A stretch of 64,000 bases of DNA from Albula goreensis (lineage: Eukaryota > Chordata > Actinopteri > Albuliformes > Albulidae): the NCBI GenBank assembly GCA_022829145.1, contig CM040744.1, positions 11,931,218 to 11,995,217 on the forward strand. The letters are read 5' to 3'. The notes beneath the pieces are model-generated. The model made no database searches and had not been told where the DNA came from. It worked only from the letters and a program-made list of their open reading frames with translations. Position numbers and translations under genes: made by a program. Positions 1-11,172 of this stretch are shown here, piece by piece. Every line of letters begins with the position of its first letter. The first letter of the stretch is position 1.

Positions 1-769
1 TTCTTTGTATATAAATGCTCACTGTTTATTTGCAGACCATGAACTATGATGTCAGCATAACTGGCCAATTAAACACTTTATAAACTTTGCTGGTGCTGCA
101 TGGGTGCCAGAGACATAATGACAATAAGAAAGTTAGAGTTTTTGACCAATGATTGAAGACTTTTTGACATCTGGATAGTGGTGTGTTGTTGTCTGGAGTT
201 AGGGTTGTTCTTATGTTATTAGAACATAAGAATATGTAATTACAGCATTAAAATGAGGAGCCCTTTCTATTTCTTAGCTTTAAGAGAGGACTCTTACCAC
301 AATAGCTGTGGGGTAAGCATGTGTATCAGGCTGCACCGCTCCACTATTGAGATGAATCACATGTTTACTGCTAAGTGACAAGCAACCATTTATGGGATAA
401 TTACATGTATTGCTAAGCCACCAACATAAATACGTATAAATAATCAATAGCAAACAAAATACAGTGTGCTTTGCTGCAAAGTACTGCAAATGAAATAAAA
501 ATAAACATTTTGTATTTAATGAGAGAGTAATACTTTCTTGTTATTGTTATTGCTGAACATTTGGTAGTTGCCTGCTCCTGTTTCTACACAGAACGAAGTC
601 TCTTGTGTGATAGAAATATCAGTTTCCCTGTGTGCTTGTATTTTTCAATTTTTTACAATTAGATAAAAGCATGCAGGTTTCAATATGTTTTATATTGTGC
701 AATAAAATGTCTCTCTCTACAAGGAACACTATTTTCTATCTAAAATGTGTGTTTTTTTTTTCTTTGCAG
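1..769 (+). other. setbp1 intron (3' end) upstream of the giant exon
   Basis: AT-rich noncoding DNA ending in a T-rich tract and the acceptor TTTGCAG at 763-769. An open frame runs from an ATG at 632 through this acceptor, but its first 46 residues are unlike SETBP1 and are encoded by the polypyrimidine tract, so they are read-through of intron. I found no match to the SETBP1 N-terminal region here. The first coding exons must lie upstream of the window. Confidence 0.75.
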
Positions 770-3700
770 ACCTTTGAGAAGTCTTTCAAGTCTACTGAAC
801 AAGTTGAAAGTGAGCCGGTGAACTTCCTGGGAGAATCCATGAAACCAAAGCACCAACCCAAAAGCACTCTGAAGCACCAATTAGATTGGACAAAGCCACA
901 ATTAGGCGGGTCTTCGTCCCAAGGAACCATGATGGATTCTGAAACAAGGAGGGAACCAGCAGGCATTAGTAAGAGCTCTCTTCCTGATTCGACGAGCAGC
1001 CTCACCAAAACACAGCTGAAGAAGGTGCTAGAGAGCCCCTCTCTGAGTCATTTTGCCTCGGGAATGTCCAGCCAGCTGACTGGTTCACTAATACAGCCAT
1101 CTTCTGCTGTTACTTCGCCGCTGACTGCACAACCAGACAGTTGTCAAATGATGCTCACATCATCGTTGAACAAAGACAGATGTTTGCAGGAAGTCGCAGA
1201 GCAAGTGTTTGGGAACATCAAAAGGAAGTATGGCCGGAAAGACTCAGTGAGGAGCCTGATCACCCACAGCTCAGATCACCAGTGGAGCAAAAAGCCAGAG
1301 AAAGACTTTGAAAAAACACAAGACAGCGCTAAAGACAAGCAAGCAAATGTGCCTGTGACGATCGCAGAGCCAATAGAGGTGGAGTCTGAGAACACTGGGA
1401 AGAATGCAGAGGGAAAGAATGAGATTTCCCCAGGATCCCTCCCTCAGCTGATGGAGGAATCTAAAGGGCAACCAGGAAGAAAGCGAAGATATCGACGATC
1501 ATTGAAAGACCAAATGCCCATGGAGGATTTATCAGAGGAGACTCAGACCTCGGAAGTCACAGAAAAGACTGACAGAGGTTTTACAGAGCCAAAAGCCCCC
1601 AGCAAAATCGAGTCGAGGGTGACTAAAGCGGTGGCGGAGAGACAACCGGAGGTGGAGCAGTTGACTGCTGTGACTACAGCAGACCTGGCTGGGATGTGTC
1701 AGAACAGACTGAGGAAGAACCCGGTGGGGAGGCCCAGAACAACAGTCGATTTAAGCAGCAAAGAGGATGCCAAGCAGCAGAAGGTTAAGGATAGGTGGTC
1801 ATATCTGAAGTCCAAAACTTCCATTCACCAGAAAGACAACAGTGGTCCAACATCAACTGTCCCAGAGCCTCCATCAGCTTACCCCATCACACCTTCCAGC
1901 CCGCTCTACACCAATACTGATAGCTTGACAGTCATCACCCCTGTTAAAAAGAAGCGCGGAAGACCAAAAAAACAGCCTTTGCTCACAGTGGAAACCATTC
2001 ACGAGGGTACATCTACCAGTCCTGTGAGCCCCATTGCCAGAGAGTCACCTGGCACTGTGAAGAAAAGGAGGAAGAGGCGTAATTTAGCAAAGTTGGTTCA
2101 AATGACTACAATCAATACAACCCCAACTAAACAAATTAAGCTTAATAAAAAGACAGGCTATGCTGGCGTCCTTGACAAGAAGACCATGCAGACAGTCAAC
2201 AAAATGAAATTAGTTAAGATGCAGAACATCTTGAATGAAATTTTGTCATGTTCATCTAAAAGCAATCTAGGACTCAAGTCCATGTCTCCTATGTCGAATG
2301 CAGTGTCAACTATGGCATCCACCATTGAGGCCCGCCTGGGCAAGCAGATCAACGTAAGTAAGAGAGGGACAATATACATCGGCAAGAAGAGGGGTAGGAA
2401 GCCAAGGGCTGATATGAAGGTCCAGCAAGATGAGCACAAAGCCAGTGATAAGCACCCTGTGCCTGTTTCTAGCCAGTATGAGAACCTAGTAGTGCCTTCG
2501 AATCCACCACCCACAGCCGCAATGCCTTCCCCCAGGGCTATGCAGCCACTCTCTGCCCAAGCTGCTGGGGCTGGTGGGATACTATGCCCTGCCACCACAG
2601 ATACCAGCCTGCAGGACCTGAAGACCATGCCAAATCTGCAACCGATCAGTGCGTTGCCCACAAAAGCGCCCAAGGGTTTGCACGGCAGCAACTGGAAGCT
2701 CTCTCCCCCACGACTCATGGCCAACTCGCCTTCTCATCTCTCCGAGGTGGCTTCGCTCAAAGAGGTCACTTTGTCCCCTGTCAGTGAGTCCCACAGCGAA
2801 GAGACCATCCCCAGTGACAGCGGGATTGGCACTGATAACAACAGCACATCTGACCAAGCTGAGAAAGGCCCAGCGTCTCGTAGGAGGTACTCTTTTGACT
2901 TCTACAGCCTAGATGCCTCTGAGGTTGCTGCGTTAGAGGCCAGCAACAAAGCCACGAGAGGGCACTGCCCGAAGCATGTCTCCACAGTGGCTGTAGAAAG
3001 TTTCCTTGCACAGGAGAGCTTGAAAAAACAGAAGCATCGCCGAAAGCGCAAGGGTCTACAGAGCCGGGACGACATTCAGTTTCTGGCTGACCTTGAGGAG
3101 CTTATTGGGAAGTTCCAGGTCTTCCGAGTCTCCCACCGCAGCTACAACTTTTACCATGAGAATTCGTATCCAAGCATCTTCCGGATCAACTTTGACCACT
3201 ACTACCCTATGCCGTACTTCCCTTATGACCCTCTGCACTATCTTCGCAGGAATTCGGAAATCAAGTCAAAGAGAAGGCGCGGCAGGCCGGCCAAAGCCAG
3301 TGAGCCAATGACGAAGATGCCTTTCATTCAAGGGTTCGGCTACCCGATTCCCAGCGGCAATTACTATGCACCCTACGCAATGCCTTATACATCGATGCCT
3401 ATCGCTACCAGTATGATGAACTTGGGTTATTATGGTCAGTATCCCGCTCCTGTGTATTTGTCCCATACTCTTGGGTCTACGAGCTCTCCATTCATTAGGC
3501 CAGCAGTCCCACCACCCCAGTTCCATTCTGGTGCACATGTGAAGTTGTCTGCTGCTGCCAAACACAAAACCAAACACGGTTCCCACCAGATGCCCTCTGC
3601 TGGAATGGATAACGTTGAGCCCACATTAGTGTCTCTCAAAGGTGGCAGCAGCAGCTTGCCAAGTGTGCGGCTTCACAAACGCAAACACAAACACAAGCAC

Positions 3701-4211
3701 AAACACAAGGAGGATCAGCTCTCAGATTCCCAGAGGGAAGACTTGGGTGGGCTATTCAGTGGAGTGAAGAAACCTGGCTTCCTCAGCTTTCTCAGTGAGA
3801 GGCAGGAGATGTCAGACAAAGAACCCTCCCTGACTAAGCTGAAAGACAAGCAGCGAAATCAGCAAAGCACAGACATGCTGTCAAGAAGCTCTCGGAACAT
3901 CTTTGAAGTGGACACCCTTTCCTCTCTGTCCCTGTCTGACTCGCAGCAGAGTAAACGCACCCGTGACCTAGGAGAAAGTGCAGGTGACCTCCACGCCGCC
4001 TGCACTCGCCGGAACTCCGAAAGCCTTCGGACCCGGCACGAGCTGTCTTCAGACCTGTTCGGGGGGATGCAGTCTTCACGGGAGGAGGAATCCAGGAGGC
4101 GGAGCTTGGAAAGCTTTGGGATGTACAGGGAAAAAAACATTGTGCCATTCAAAAATGTCAGGAGGGAGAAAATGCAGCAGATATTCCATTGCCCAAGTCC
4201 TTCATCTGAAG
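770..4211 (+). CDS. setbp1: SET-binding protein 1, giant central exon (partial gene)
   Basis: SETBP1 is a nuclear DNA-binding protein that binds the oncoprotein SET and, in mammals, recruits HCF-1/KMT2A/PHF8 to chromatin. The exon starts after the acceptor at 768-769 and ends at AAG|GTAAGAG (donor GT 4212-4213). It encodes about 1147 residues and leaves one base of a split codon. Counting the first codon (T) as 1, landmarks are: an AT-hook-like GRPR core near 320 (1727-1738); AT-hook KKKRGRPKK near 393 (1946-1972); AT-hook-like KKRGRKPRA near 539; beta-TrCP-type degron DSGIGT near 683 (2816-2833), the site mutated in Schinzel-Giedion syndrome; HCF-1-binding DHYY near 809 (3194-3205); AT-hook KRRRGRPAK near 834 (3269-3295); and an HKRKHKHKHKHK tract near 969. 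The block from EPPSAYPITPSSP through the first AT-hook looks almost unchanged from human. The part before it is much more diverged. The SET-binding region begins near the exon end. Confidence 0.96.
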
Positions 4212-5622
4212 GTAAGAGTTTTCAGCCACGATGGGAGTCCTGATTGATTAAGGGTCTTATCAAAGCACTCAGCTAATATCCCCCTGCCTGATGATTTGAT
4301 TTTTACAGTGTTTAAGGTTCGTTGTACAGGGCAACGGTATTTCATGTTACTGTAGAGATTTTTTATGACTGCAAAGTTGGAATGAATGCGTGTGTTTGTT
4401 TAATACATTTGGAATTTTGTATTCGGTACATCTGGTGAAAAAAATGTAATGCATGGATGAAGACAACTATAATTCACATATTTCTCTCTCCTCCCATTTT
4501 CCCTTGGCCTGCCAATGGTCTTCTCGAAGATATATTATTCACACATTTTGATTTATTTTCTACAGACATGCAATAAAAAAACCTCTCCTTGTGTTAAAAG
4601 AGCTGGATAGCAGCCAGGAGTTTAATGAATCCAGTCTACTCCACTGAAGGGGAATTGGAAGCCCTGGGCTTAGTTAGATTACATTCCCACTCCCTTGGGG
4701 AAAGGGGGGGGGGGGAAACGTATTCCGCCTTACCCCCTCTCCCATCCACGTCTATGACTTACTGACATGCTTGACAGATCATGCTTGTCACAATTAAAAT
4801 GCAAACAAACACTTTAAAATACAGATTGTATGTTTTATTTAACTGTTTACATGTTAGTGTAAGTTTGTTCTTGTCATTTTGTAAAACAATTTGTGCAGGA
4901 AATAATTATTCTCTTTTCCACAGTATCATTTGTGTTTATCGTGTCCATAAAACATGTAATTCCCAATGCAACTGGATAGCAATTTTTTATGTATTCATTT
5001 ACATAAATCAAGGTCATATAGTTTTTGCAGAATTACATTTTAAAATGAGGCTACCACAATCCTAACTCAACAAGGAACTATTACCTTTCAAACTATTCCT
5101 TCAAAAAACATACTGGACAAAACAAATTTTCAAAGTCAAGCTTCAAAAAATTAATTCTTGTCAACATGCAATTCACCCTCAGAGAATGTTTTGAGTTGGC
5201 TGTACTGTAACTCTATTGGAAGACTCTTGGATTCTGAGTACAAAGAAGGCGTTTGTTTTTAATGGACTCTGTCTTAGTAGGCAAGAATGTTAAATAAGAT
5301 GTAAGATAATTTTCTCTCGAGGCTCTTTTTGTATCTGGAGATTCTTGTCGATATGTGTTGTGAGACTTCACTGGGAATGAAAAACAGTCACATGTGAGGT
5401 GTGAAGCATGAGAGATCCTAAACGTTATTTGACAGCTTTAAAATGCATTGTGGTGGAAGGGAATATGATTTTGATTTGTGAATGGAAGTCTGGATTAGAA
5501 TCCAGCTTTGAATATTTTGCAGTATAATTTATTTATATATGGATTCTGACCAGCCAGTGTAAATTATTTCTCTTTGGAGTGTCAGATGTCATAATTCAAG
5601 CTGTGTGTATCGCACATGTACA

Positions 5623-5626
<4 letters not shown>

Positions 5627-5713
<87 letters not shown>
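5627..5713. repeat. (CA)43 microsatellite
   Basis: Uninterrupted CA dinucleotide array of 87 bases within the setbp1 intron. It creates spurious HTHTHT and VCVCVC open frames on both strands. The perfect, long array suggests it is young and polymorphic. Confidence 0.99.
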
Positions 5714-5715
<2 letters not shown>

Positions 5716-8700
5716 TATGTGCAAACACACAATTACCCATATGTAAGAAAATGTGCCTGGAATGATACTGTATCATGTATACAGCTTGTGTGACAACAAT
5801 ACATGAACAACATAGTAAACAAAAACTTGGCCAGATACTGGGGCTCCAATGTGGATTTAGCTGTAGTCACCTGATGTGATAAAATGTGTTCTTGTTATTA
5901 ACTATACATATCCAAAACAAAAAAAAGCTCTGCCGAAATATCTTTCAGTCGAATATGAAATAATCTTAATTTTTACTATGTATAAAGTATCTTTTTAATA
6001 TTATGACCATATTATGGTCATTTTTATGGGTAGTCGGTGTGTAGTAACTTTGCAGAACACATTGGCTTGAGTTCAATCAACATTTGTCCTTTCAATTACA
6101 AATAAAGCCAAGCAGCACTTGGGGATTCAAAGCTATGGATGAATTCTTGCTGAATCTAGGCCATTGGCTATCACAGTGCTGAGAAATAAATGTCCACTCA
6201 TTTGGACTTACAGTTTTAGTATATTTCTCTTCTATCAATGTGAAATATTATTGATCTGCAATATGTACAGTGTATAAAGTAATGTCTGCATAATGTTCAC
6301 TTTCAATAGAGGTTCAGCAGGTAGATCATATTGGGCTGTTATAACTAGCAATAGCAATTTTTATAATCAAGGTGAAGAGTACCCAATTTGAAGCAATAAT
6401 AATAATGTAGTCTTTGTGCTTTGAGGTCCATCTTCCTCATTGAAATAAAAGTCAGTTCTTCTGATCAATAATCAGATTCAATCTTATTCCCCTTCCCCTG
6501 GAGCCTTCAAGATGATTTATCACATGTAACGATCCTACTTTTGTGTTTAATGTTCATTTCATGTTCCTTTCATGCTCGTTATCTCAAGTAAAATAATGTA
6601 GTTTCCAGGTCTGTTGTTCTCTCATGTCATCATGGTCTACCCATTCTTACACAAGTAAAATAGAGTGGTATTTGATACTGCTTTTCTCTGACAGTTGGCC
6701 CTGTTCACCCTCCAATACGATAGGAACTTTTACTGCATCTATATTGTGTCTGTGAATGTAATCTACATGAAACAGTCGGCTTGAAGCACAGCAAGACTGC
6801 TTATGTGGAAGAGGCCATCTACATTTATAATTACACGCATAAAAATGTATAATTCAGGGTTAAAACCAACACATTTGAGTTTATTTTACTCAGATCCACA
6901 AAAATGCAGCATCATAGTTCAGAGCAGCCTGTGTCTAGAAGGAATGGAATCCAGACAAACTCCCACACCACAAGAGCAATAGATTAGCCTGTCAGCCAGC
7001 GAAAGTTAAGCTGATACCTGCACCAGAACTGTGTGGTTGAGAGGGAGGTTAAATGTTTTCATGAGGTCAGTTGTATTGCTCTTTGATGGGTTCCTAACTT
7101 GAGTGCTGCACTACACATTGTATATAATGGACATGTGGTATTGATTGGAGTGCTGGTGGTACACCCAGTGTGATGTTCCTGTGCACTAGAGAAGTAAAAA
7201 ATAGTCTGAGAGCTGCTGGCGGAATTGGTTCCCCAAGACACTCCTATCCCAGATCTTCTTGTATCCTTCCTTTACAAAAGACTTCTTGAAAGCTCACTCT
7301 AGCCAATGACTTTACCTTATGAGACATATTCATAAAACAGAAGTAAAGGGTGGTGACATAGTTGTTCATGGACCTAGATGGAAAAGTAACACCCCCTAAA
7401 ATTTTCAGTAACTTTATAAACAGTAACTTTTTCCTTGTATCTGTAATATATGCAAGAACATATATGACAGAATGGAGGAGAGCATCCTCCCACTGTGTCT
7501 TTGTCCATAATCTCAGGAAAGTTTAATGCACATGTGCAAAGTCTGATGGCAAAGTCTCAGAGCTTTAAAATACCCCACAAAAGCCCCTTACATTGAATCA
7601 TTTCTGGGCCTGATGCAAATGTGCCCCATGTATCTGTGTTGGGCCTCATTGTTTTTTCTGTATGCAAAATTAACATTCACTCATACCTCTCTCCTTTTCT
7701 GTAGACAGGCCTGTTACAATGAACATGATAAATCTTGCTTACCACCTAGATTGAGCACCAAAATTCCTTCCTTCAATCTGTTTCTGGACATTTGGCATCT
7801 GCTGACTTGGGCAGGGCATTCACCTCCAGCTTCACAGGGAAGACTACATCTCTGCTAATGCCAGAAGGAGCTCTTTTTTTTGTATCAGACCTTAGCCATG
7901 CTGCTCAATTAGGCTCTGCCTCATTTGCACTGTCCAGGCTTGCTGTAATCCCAATCGGGTAAAACAGGAGCCGCCTCCAAGCTGGTGCTCCAACTCATAA
8001 TCTCTTTCCCTCTCACTGGGACCCAATGAGAATCTGATGGGCTCTGACCTGCCATTCTCTGTGTAACCTCTCACAGGTCTACTCTGTTGCTCTTTTGGAA
8101 TCCATTTTAGTGATAGCCTTCTATTCAGCCCCTTAGGCTTTTACAGGTTTGGCAGACTCTGAATGCCACAGCACTGTCTCCTGTTCTTTAGTCCAACAAA
8201 GACAGATATTCCTGTGGTTTCTCCCCAAAGCTGTCTGTCTACAATTTGGAACTCTTTCCTTGAAGCATGTGCTGAACAGCCTGTCCCTGTGTAGTAAAAT
8301 ATGAACAGAATTTATGTCTCTAATATATCTATCGAGCCCAATGCCCACCCAGCCACCAGGCCTGGCGTTATGTTGATGGACAAAGTCCCGTTTATCAGAT
8401 AATTTAACAGGCAGTACCATTGTGTTTAACAAACACGTATCTGAGTGGATTCATACCACATATTTATAGCTTCAATGCTGATGACAGACTCAATATGAAA
8501 AATTTGACTCTGAATGCTCCTTGTATGTTTTGTTTTTCACTGTACTTACAAATAAGGGGTTTGTGCCTCATTTTGAGAAATTGCTCCAAACGTTTTCCTT
8601 TGTTTAATAACCCTTCATCTCACTCAAGTTGTCTGTATGAAAAAAACAAATGACTTGTTTCTACATGCTCATGAAACGTATCTCCCCAGATGTCGGCCTA

Positions 8701-9242
8701 CACAAGTGCTAAGTTTGGATCAGACGGGAGTTGTGGCTTTATTACACTAGATTTAATTTTGAGCGGAATCAGTTAGCAGGAGTCCCCTTGGCTTTCCATG
8801 AACAGTTATTTCCAAACTACTTGTTTTATGAATTTTTTATGTACAGAATGCCTTTTGACAGAGCCGTTCTTTCTTGTTTGCATAAAATATTGTGGCTGCA
8901 TAACATGAATAGCGTATTCATTGTGTGTGATACATTACACCCCCAACTGTTAATGAAATGTATTTACTGTAGGATTTTTTTTTTTGGAAAGAGGAAACAA
9001 CAAATCTGAAATATTACAACATATAGGGTGTATTACAACAAAATCCTCCAACATGACATTGGAACAATATATTCCCATATCTGTTTCTTTATCCCTTCTG
9101 TTGTAAACATAGATATAAAAAAACTATTAGCTGAAAAGATATTTGACCTGTGGTAGCAAGATAAACAATTATCATTTTTAATCTTGTGAATATATGTGAT
9201 ATCATCAGAAGACAGCCATTTCAGGAGATAGTTGTCCCTTTT

Positions 9243-9271
9243 GGGGGGATTGGGTTGGGGTGGGGAAGGGG
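9243..9271 (+). other. Intronic G-quadruplex motif
   Basis: Five G-runs of 6, 3, 4, 4 and 4 bases, separated by 1-3 base loops, lie on the sense strand of the setbp1 intron. They meet the usual G3+N1-7 rule for an intramolecular quadruplex in DNA or pre-mRNA. Folding is inferred, not shown. Confidence 0.7.
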
Positions 9272-9418
9272 AACATTGTTGAGACTTGGCACCAACTTTG
9301 TTTATCCTTGCCGTGCTGCAAAGGTCGACAATTGACCAACAGTGTCTCCAAACAATGTCTGGATCTCGAGTCGCAGGCACCACTAAATACTTGCTTCTGA
9401 CCTTTGTGGATCCTTCCC

Positions 9419-9426
<8 letters not shown>

Positions 9427-9450
<24 letters not shown>

Positions 9451-9451
9451 A
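9427..9451. repeat. Poly-A run (25 bases)
   Basis: Homopolymer of 25 A preceded by GTCAAT, so it also contains an AATAAA. No SINE or LINE body with target-site duplications is evident upstream. A poly-A tail of an old retroposed fragment is possible but unsupported. Confidence 0.9.
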
Positions 9452-10740
9452 CACAGCTGAAATCTGTGATGTGACGCTGAATTTGCTCTGGGAATATTTT
9501 AACCTTGAACTCTTTGGCTTTGGTTTCCATGACAACGGGAAGTAGGTCTCCGCATGTGGGAGGGTGAGCTGGAGGGACAGTGCAGAGGCAAGTCCATAAA
9601 TCGGTGTCCCTAATGAAAACATGGTGTGCAGGATGCAGGTAGAGATTTCAGGGGATAAATGGCTTGTGACGATCCCTTTGAAAGGGGAAGTGTCTCTGTG
9701 ATGATTTGTAGGCACTCGGGAAGCCTGCATAAGGTTCAGAGAAGAAGCTTTTGGGGGGTGAGGCGCAGGCACATACATTACTTGATTAAAACCAAACGAG
9801 GAATTCAGTTGCATGTGTTTTTCTAATTCAGTTACAGATTCAAATACCCCCATTCCATACTGCTATTTGTAGCCATATGATTTGTGTGTGAATATGGGCT
9901 GGGTAACTACTACTAGAGTGATTGGAATGGATACAGAAGATATATGACGTTTACTCTTCCCACTACCTGCTGGGGCCAGAATAGAGAGAAATGCTCAAGT
10001 GGCCATTATGTGTGGTGCAGCCAGTCATATTTATTCTGTTTCCAGTTTTCATGATACATTTAGTTTTTTAATAGTGATTTGATACTTGATTGATTAACCA
10101 TTTGTGTTATTATTTCTATCACAGAATGATAACTGACAGCATAGCAGTATGTCAGTACTGAGTGTTAGTGTGCCTATCTAATGGACAATACAGAACTTTC
10201 TTATAAGCCACAAAGCAATAATTTCACTCAGTTGGGGAAGATAACTATTGTGTGACCTAATTTTGTCATTAGATAAAACACTCATACAATTTTTCTGAAT
10301 AATGTAAACGGCTGTCCTTGTATTTCCTGCACATATGGTTAACTGGGTACAGGTGAATCTCCAACCTTAATAAGAGCAAATGCTTAAATATGGGTAGACC
10401 ATATTTATGTTTGTCATCATTTTTTCTCGTAAAGTTACATTGCTAGAGCTCACACTGATTCTTAGTGATTTTATAATTCTGGAGATTTACAGAATTATGT
10501 ACGTGCTCAAGGATGAAATTAGTCAGCCTGACCACTGGAGTGATGCAAAGAATATAAGGAAAGTTTATTGATACAATATTTAGTTTTTGACTTTTGATGG
10601 AGGAGTCTTGTATTGTCTATAATAAATTCAGCACATTATATTTTGTAAGTTGAAAAATTATTGTGTTGGGAGCTATAATATAGCTCTCTCCAACACTCCA
10701 AGGAAGAATTAAAAATCAATGTCAAACTCTGTATTTTACT

Positions 10741-11071
10741 ATCAAAAGAGTAGTTCATTTAACCAGTCGGGGCAAGTCTCAGCAGTAACTTTACGTATTT
10801 ATGATCGTTTTAAGAGTGTCTGGCATGGATTTGCCATGGTCGATGAGCAATTTCCCATGACCGAACGCAGCACAGTCTTGGAAAACCGATACCGCTGCCT
10901 TCACCGTGCCAGTTTACATTGGATTTTAAGTACAGCTTTCCTTGCTTCTCCACGACATTCCCGTTCCAACATCTGTACGATCCGTCTAACTGATCACGTC
11001 CCAGACAGGAAGCCTTTTCGACGTCGGCATTCTCTGGTTACGTGTGGCTGGTTTTCAGTTAGCTCGCGTTA
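10741..11071. other. CpG-rich patch inside the setbp1 intron
   Basis: By hand count about 20 CpG dinucleotides in about 330 bases at roughly 48% GC. That is close to the number expected without CpG depletion, whereas the surrounding intron has very few. A 117-codon open frame (10719-11072, plus strand) covers the patch, with no family I recognise. It could be an orphan CpG island/enhancer or a relatively recent insertion. A GA repeat follows at 11141. Confidence 0.5.
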
Positions 11072-11127
11072 ATTTATGAAGTCACCACTTCTTTAAGAGT
11101 GCCTTGAGAAAGGAGAAACAAGGTGAG

Positions 11128-11140
<13 letters not shown>

Positions 11141-11171
<31 letters not shown>
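11141..11171. repeat. (GA)n microsatellite
   Basis: Perfect GA array of 31 bases preceded by a degenerate GAGAGACAGAAA stretch. The purine-rich strand is the sense strand of setbp1. GAGA arrays can exclude nucleosomes, but no function is visible. Confidence 0.95.

Positions 11172-11172
<1 letters not shown>

Noticed and set aside
632-769. ATG-initiated extension of the giant setbp1 frame
   Set aside because: The 46 residues are encoded by intron and polypyrimidine tract. The frame happens to stay open through the acceptor at 768-769. SETBP1 similarity begins after the splice site and the true start codon is upstream of the window.
2158-2857. Long minus-strand frames (188 and 91 codons) inside the giant exon
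   Set aside because: They are shadows of a conserved coding exon, with no family resemblance.
5582-5793. HTHTHT and VCVCVC frames
   Set aside because: Produced entirely by the CA microsatellite.
8133-8432. 99-codon minus-strand frame (RDFVHQHNARPGG...)
   Set aside because: Briefly looked transposase-like, but no catalytic block or family signature could be matched.
8721-8750. LDQTGV frame resembling the start of the missing human exon (VDQTAV)
   Set aside because: Only four residues agree, the frame stops soon after, and no later part of the segment follows.
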